Positions 4,836 through 8,132 of a stretch of 8,132 nt of DNA are shown one piece after another. This stretch comes from Thiotrichaceae bacterium (GTDB lineage: Bacteria > Pseudomonadota > Gammaproteobacteria > Thiotrichales > Thiotrichaceae). Within the stretch, counting starts at the first letter, position 1, and each line of letters opens with the position of its first letter. Position numbers and translations under genes: made by a program. The notes beneath the pieces were generated by a model that was given only the letters and a program-made list of their open reading frames with translations, was not told the origin of the DNA and did no database searches. The DNA is taken from assembly GCA_027008885.1 (NCBI GenBank), contig JALVDQ010000375.1:1-8132 (forward strand), written 5' to 3'.

Positions 4836-7271
4836 ATGAGGAGAAATACTTTCGCATTAGCAGCGCTGGGCGTTGTCTTTGGTGCGGTAACTCTAATTGC
4901 GCAGCAACCGGTATCAGCTGATACGCTTGACAAAAAAAGCGCAGAGACAAAGACGATTGACAAAAGCAAGCCAAAGAATGATTACAATATCACCATCAAT
5001 TATGAGTTGGGGATGCATTGTACGGGCTTTGATTTTACCTATTGTTGTGTTTTGCCACCTTACAATTCAGTGCAGTCACAGGTGATAAAGACCGCCACAG
5101 GAAAGAAAAAATACCCTGAATTGCTTGAGTCTGATGAAAAGGAACACGACGTTGTTGTTGATGGTAAAAAGCGCATGAAGCTTGCTTATGGTTTTGTTAA
5201 TAACACCTATTCAGAAGGCGCGAAACTAAGCTACTTTACCGTGCCTTATGACGTTAATGGTGATGGCAAGTATACAAAGAATGAGAATGTTGGTAATGCT
5301 TACTGGACTCATCTGTATGTCTATAAAGACCTGAAAGGTACAAATCCAGGCGGTGGCAGTAAAGACTCAGACAAAAAATATGTCGGTTTGCAAATTCCTG
5401 TACCCGTAGACAACGGTCCTGCCGGTGCGGCAGTACCCAGCCCCATGCGAGACGGGCATCTACACTACACTGGCGAGAAAGGCACGATTGTTTTTACCAA
5501 ATCCCCGGTATTGGATAATGTTCCCATAGTCTTGACTAATCCGGGCATCTGGGATGCACTCGGGCTTCCGCTCACGCCTTTTAACGATAATATGATGGCG
5601 AAAAGCCCCTTGACGCTGGTTGAAAGTGATATTCGCCCTTTTCAGGAAAACTGGGTAGCACTGGTTGATGCTGAAGACGGCAAGCCGGTACTGGATAGTC
5701 ACAGCGGGGAGCCTGTACGTTTTGTGGGTACCAACCCGATTGATGCGCCCGCCTGTTCAAAATGCCATGCAAATGAAACAGCCAATGGCAAAAAGTTTAA
5801 TCTTTACAAGCAAGAAAGAGCTTTCTGGAAAGGTCTGGGCGCTTCGGACTGGATTGCCGACCTAAAGGCAACCTCGGTTTCAGTTTTGGAAATGCATGAC
5901 GACAAAAATGGCACTGACTTCCTGAAAAACTACAAACCGGATGGACGCGATGTCAGCAACCGCCTTGGTCGTGACCCTGTGTTGTGTCAAAAATGTCATG
6001 CAGATAATGTTATTGGCGTGTTGCAGTCCAAAATGCACAAAAACAAAGAGGGCAAGGAAGTTCCAATTCAGCCCTTGTCTCAAGCCTTGCACTTTGCCCA
6101 TTTGAAAAAAGCACCTTTGCCTGACTCTTTCGGGCGTGCTGGTGCCTGTCAGGCATGTCATCCTTCGCATCGCCAGGATGGTGGTCTGGATGGCATTTTG
6201 ATTACTGATGATGGCAAGAATGCCTTTGCTGATGGTGATAACCGTGATGCAAAGGGTTGTTTTGCCGGGCGCGATGTGCATTCCAATCGCAATAAGGATA
6301 AAGATGGTGTTGAAACCAAAGAACATCTCAATGCAATTGGAAAGTGGCTACAGGAAAACGTTGCTCAAATAGGCAATGACAAGGGCGGCAAAGGACTCTG
6401 GTGCACAAACTGTCATAGCCAGATTTCGCGTGAGTTATATCAGCGTGACAATATCACCCATGCCTTCAAGCAAGAAGGAGAAACACTGCGCAACAAGTCA
6501 CTTGAAGAGATTGCCAAAGCACTCGGCATGAAAGACATCAAAGAGCTGGCTGATACCTATCTTGATCCTAAAATTGTGTTAAACAGCAAAGGCGAAGCAG
6601 ATGTTGAGAAATCGCATGTACTGGATTTCTGGAATCCTGATCACATGACGCCTGATATTGCCGTTATCGCACTAAAAGACAAAGGTCCTATGGTGACTAA
6701 AGATGCAGATGGCGATGTCAATGTCAGTATTTTATCTGCAAACCCCATGACCAGGGTCTCTATGAAAGATTTGCCTGAAGGTGCAACTGGCTCAACAGCC
6801 GTGCCTTATTCGGCTGCCACCCACGGCAAGGAATACTGGTTAGCGGCGGGTGAACCGCATTGTGCCAACTGTCATGCTGCGCCTTATGTTGAAGGTCAGG
6901 GTGGCGTTGCTTTCCCCATCAATCAACCCGGCAAATACAGCTTGATGCGCTACTCAAAAGGTCATGCAGGTTTGGCTTGTCAGGCGTGTCACCAGTCAAT
7001 TCATGGCTTGTACCCTGTTGATCCGGGTACGGATACCACAACCTATAAGCAGGCTGCCATGTATAACCCTGATGGTTCACATGGTCCACTTAAATGTGCT
7101 GCCTGCCATGAAGTTAATGAGAGTGGTGTTCCCTTCCTGGTTAAAGCAGGTGATGAGGATTATCAGTACAAGGGTAAGGATATTGTCAATGACTTTGATG
7201 CAGCCGTCTCGTGGATGCACGAATCTGCACCTGATCTGGGCGGCAAGATTCCTGATGAAGATGATGACTAA
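4836..7271 (+). CDS. Secreted seven-heme c-type cytochrome with heme-free N-terminal domain
   Basis: 811 residues. Residues 1-28 form a Sec signal peptide (basic MRR, hydrophobic core, cleavage after Val-Ser-Ala); no lipobox Cys follows, so the protein is likely soluble in the periplasm or exported further. Seven CXXCH covalent heme sites: CSKCH 307, CQKCH 384, CQACH 438, CTNCH 523, CANCH 676, CQACH 715, CAACH 754. Many other His residues could be distal ligands (for example 353, 401, 418, 422, 445, 542, 663, 710, 723, 749, 795). Residues 29-306 hold no heme motif but include GMHC (59-62) with Cys70-Cys71 and PPYN (75-78), and an EF-hand-like loop DVNGDGKYTKNE (139-150). Cys475 is the only other Cys. 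The tail is acidic (EDDD). The start is fixed by AGGAG 7 nt upstream. Role: electron transfer in the envelope; donor and acceptor are unknown. It is followed by a terminator and then a foldase gene. I recognise the general type but not a named family. Confidence 0.93.
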   Translation: MRRNTFALAALGVVFGAVTLIAQQPVSADTLDKKSAETKTIDKSKPKNDYNITINYELGMHCTGFDFTYCCVLPPYNSVQSQVIKTATGKKKYPELLESDEKEHDVVVDGKKRMKLAYGFVNNTYSEGAKLSYFTVPYDVNGDGKYTKNENVGNAYWTHLYVYKDLKGTNPGGGSKDSDKKYVGLQIPVPVDNGPAGAAVPSPMRDGHLHYTGEKGTIVFTKSPVLDNVPIVLTNPGIWDALGLPLTPFNDNMMAKSPLTLVESDIRPFQENWVALVDAEDGKPVLDSHSGEPVRFVGTNPIDAPACSKCHANETANGKKFNLYKQERAFWKGLGASDWIADLKATSVSVLEMHDDKNGTDFLKNYKPDGRDVSNRLGRDPVLCQKCHADNVIGVLQSKMHKNKEGKEVPIQPLSQALHFAHLKKAPLPDSFGRAGACQACHPSHRQDGGLDGILITDDGKNAFADGDNRDAKGCFAGRDVHSNRNKDKDGVETKEHLNAIGKWLQENVAQIGNDKGGKGLWCTNCHSQISRELYQRDNITHAFKQEGETLRNKSLEEIAKALGMKDIKELADTYLDPKIVLNSKGEADVEKSHVLDFWNPDHMTPDIAVIALKDKGPMVTKDADGDVNVSILSANPMTRVSMKDLPEGATGSTAVPYSAATHGKEYWLAAGEPHCANCHAAPYVEGQGGVAFPINQPGKYSLMRYSKGHAGLACQACHQSIHGLYPVDPGTDTTTYKQAAMYNPDGSHGPLKCAACHEVNESGVPFLVKAGDEDYQYKGKDIVNDFDAAVSWMHESAPDLGGKIPDEDDD

Positions 7272-7296
7272 TCACTTGTTTTAGGTGGTAGTTATC

Positions 7297-7329
7297 GGGG
7301 GGAGCTTATTGCTCCCCCTGTTTTCTTTA
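7297..7329 (+). terminator. Intrinsic terminator of the cytochrome gene
   Basis: An 8-bp G/C-rich stem (GGGGGAGC 7298-7305 with GCTCCCCC 7311-7318), plus a closing G-T pair, encloses a 5-nt loop TTATT and is followed by GTTTTCTTT. It begins 25 nt after the stop codon. This is a textbook Rho-independent terminator. It suggests that the foldase gene downstream has its own promoter or depends on read-through. Confidence 0.9.
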
Positions 7330-7348
7330 GTAATGGAGTCGTAAGTTT

Positions 7349-7384
7349 TGTAGGTTGGATTACGCTACGCTAATCCAACCTACA
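7349..7384. repeat. Near-perfect palindromic repeat element
   Basis: The 14-bp arms TGTAGGTTGGATTA (7349-7362) and TAATCCAACCTACA (7371-7384) pair perfectly around an 8-nt loop CGCTACGC. Palindromes of this GTAGGTTGG-GTTACGC kind are frequent dispersed repeats in many bacterial and cyanobacterial genomes (from memory). No T-run follows. It lies between the cytochrome terminator and the foldase gene, and its arm resembles the arm of the inverted repeat at 4411-4486. Confidence 0.85.
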
Positions 7385-7438
7385 CAATTAAAAAACAAAT
7401 TAACAATAACCCACTACCTAAATATGGATTGGATTTTA

Positions 7439-8132
7439 ATGAAAAACCCCCGAAATAAACCAATGAAAACTTTAATTTTTAAACTCATTCTTCCCTTACT
7501 GATTCTTCTATCAGGGCAGGTTTTTGGAAAGCAGAATAGCCCGGAAAAAGCACCAGAAGTTTTGGTAACGGTTGGTAAATTAAGCGTAACCGCAAAAGAT
7601 TTGGAAGAGGCATTACGCAGCTCACCATTTTATACGCAATTCAATACCATGAGTCGTCAAGAACAAGGGGCTTTAAGGGGGAACATACTGAAGCGTTTGG
7701 TGACAGCGAGGTTACTTGGTCTGGAAGCTCAGTCATCAGATTTAATCAACGATGAAAGTTTTAAAAAAGAAATTGACGGTTTTAGAAAAGGCTTGCTTTA
7801 CCGCTACTATATGGACAGTTTGCGTGACAAAATCAAAGTGCCTGCTGCCAGGCTGGCAGAAATGAAGCAAGAGTTCAAAGGTAATCGTGATGCACTGAGT
7901 GCGGCAAAAGCCAGTTATATTTCAACCCAATACGCCGCTTTGTATAAACTGACAATCCAGAAACTGCGTGATAAATATCATGTTGTATTACATGATAAAT
8001 CCGTGTCGGTGGACGCTTCCCCTGATACCGTTTTTCTGCAAGGTGATAATGGCATAAGCGTTACAATGGAGGACGTGACAGACGCCTCTGATAAAAAATT
8101 TATTAAAACCCGTGATCAGTTACTGGAAAGAA
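7439..8132 (+). CDS. SurA/PrsA-like periplasmic foldase (peptidyl-prolyl isomerase family), 5' part
   Basis: The frame stays open to the window end: 231 codons visible, the rest missing. The N-terminus has a basic stretch, a hydrophobic core (about 13-25) and a likely cleavage after Val-Phe-Gly (about residue 30). Next comes the pattern of SurA/PrsA N-terminal chaperone domains: VLVTVGKLSVTAKDLEEAL (41-59), then helices with LKRLVTARLLGLEA (84-97) and a charged helical stretch to about 180. A second segment, VFLQGDNGISVTMEDVTDA (198-216), resembles the first, suggesting a repeated domain. No parvulin (rotamase) domain is visible in the part present, so catalytic activity cannot be claimed. 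Start: ATG 7439 has a weak GGA 5 nt upstream. ATG 7424 (longer) and ATG 7463 (most compact signal peptide) are in frame and possible. Likely role: folding of secreted or outer-membrane proteins, perhaps the upstream cytochrome or its partners. Confidence 0.75.
   Translation, partial: MKNPRNKPMKTLIFKLILPLLILLSGQVFGKQNSPEKAPEVLVTVGKLSVTAKDLEEALRSSPFYTQFNTMSRQEQGALRGNILKRLVTARLLGLEAQSSDLINDESFKKEIDGFRKGLLYRYYMDSLRDKIKVPAARLAEMKQEFKGNRDALSAAKASYISTQYAALYKLTIQKLRDKYHVVLHDKSVSVDASPDTVFLQGDNGISVTMEDVTDASDKKFIKTRDQLLER

Noticed and set aside
5880..6326. 148-codon open frame on - inside the cytochrome gene
   Set aside because: It is opposite a region encoding three heme motifs and conserved cytochrome sequence. 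No SD or domain is visible; it is an antisense shadow.

Overview
The window looks like a chromosomal segment of a gammaproteobacterium. The two housekeeping proteins (AlaS and an aspartokinase of the Pseudomonas LysC type) match gammaproteobacterial homologues closely over their full length, and alaS-lysC adjacency is common in that class. The many short dispersed repeats and the secreted multiheme cytochrome recall large sulfur-oxidising Thiotrichales (Beggiatoa-like), but that placement is a guess from style and memory, not from a search.

Layout, all genes on the + strand. (1) 1-412: no credible gene. It holds a REP-like inverted repeat, a 7-bp tandem array (TCTGTCY, about 12 units) and a C-rich/T-rich repeat, followed by a weak promoter candidate for alaS. 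(2) 413-3103 alaS, alanyl-tRNA synthetase. (3) 3113-4357 lysC, aspartokinase, 9 nt downstream of alaS, with its Shine-Dalgarno (SD) sequence overlapping the alaS stop. lysC carries a convincing internal SD plus in-frame ATG at 3863 that would make a separate regulatory (beta) subunit. (4) 4358-4835: a 478-bp intergenic region made largely of the same repeat modules found upstream of alaS in a different order, plus a long inverted repeat, then a promoter candidate and a 13-bp direct repeat. csrA, which follows lysC in Pseudomonas and relatives, is not here. (5) 4836-7271: a secreted 811-residue c-type cytochrome with seven CXXCH heme motifs. Its heme-free N-terminal domain of about 275 residues carries a Gly-Met-His-Cys...Cys-Cys motif and an EF-hand-like loop. 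A strong intrinsic terminator follows. (6) 7349-7384: a near-perfect palindrome of a dispersed-repeat type. (7) 7439 to the window end: the 5' part of a gene for a secreted SurA/PrsA-like foldase (peptidyl-prolyl isomerase family), cut off by the window edge.

Functionally there are two units. alaS-lysC is a housekeeping pair (alanine charging of tRNA; first step of the aspartate-family amino-acid pathway). The cytochrome and foldase genes form an envelope electron-transfer pair: a large multiheme periplasmic or extracellular cytochrome followed by a chaperone that could assist its folding or that of an outer-membrane partner encoded beyond the window. The most interesting points are the cytochrome's N-terminal domain, the cytochrome-foldase linkage, the internal lysC start, and the shuffled composite repeats in the two upstream regions.
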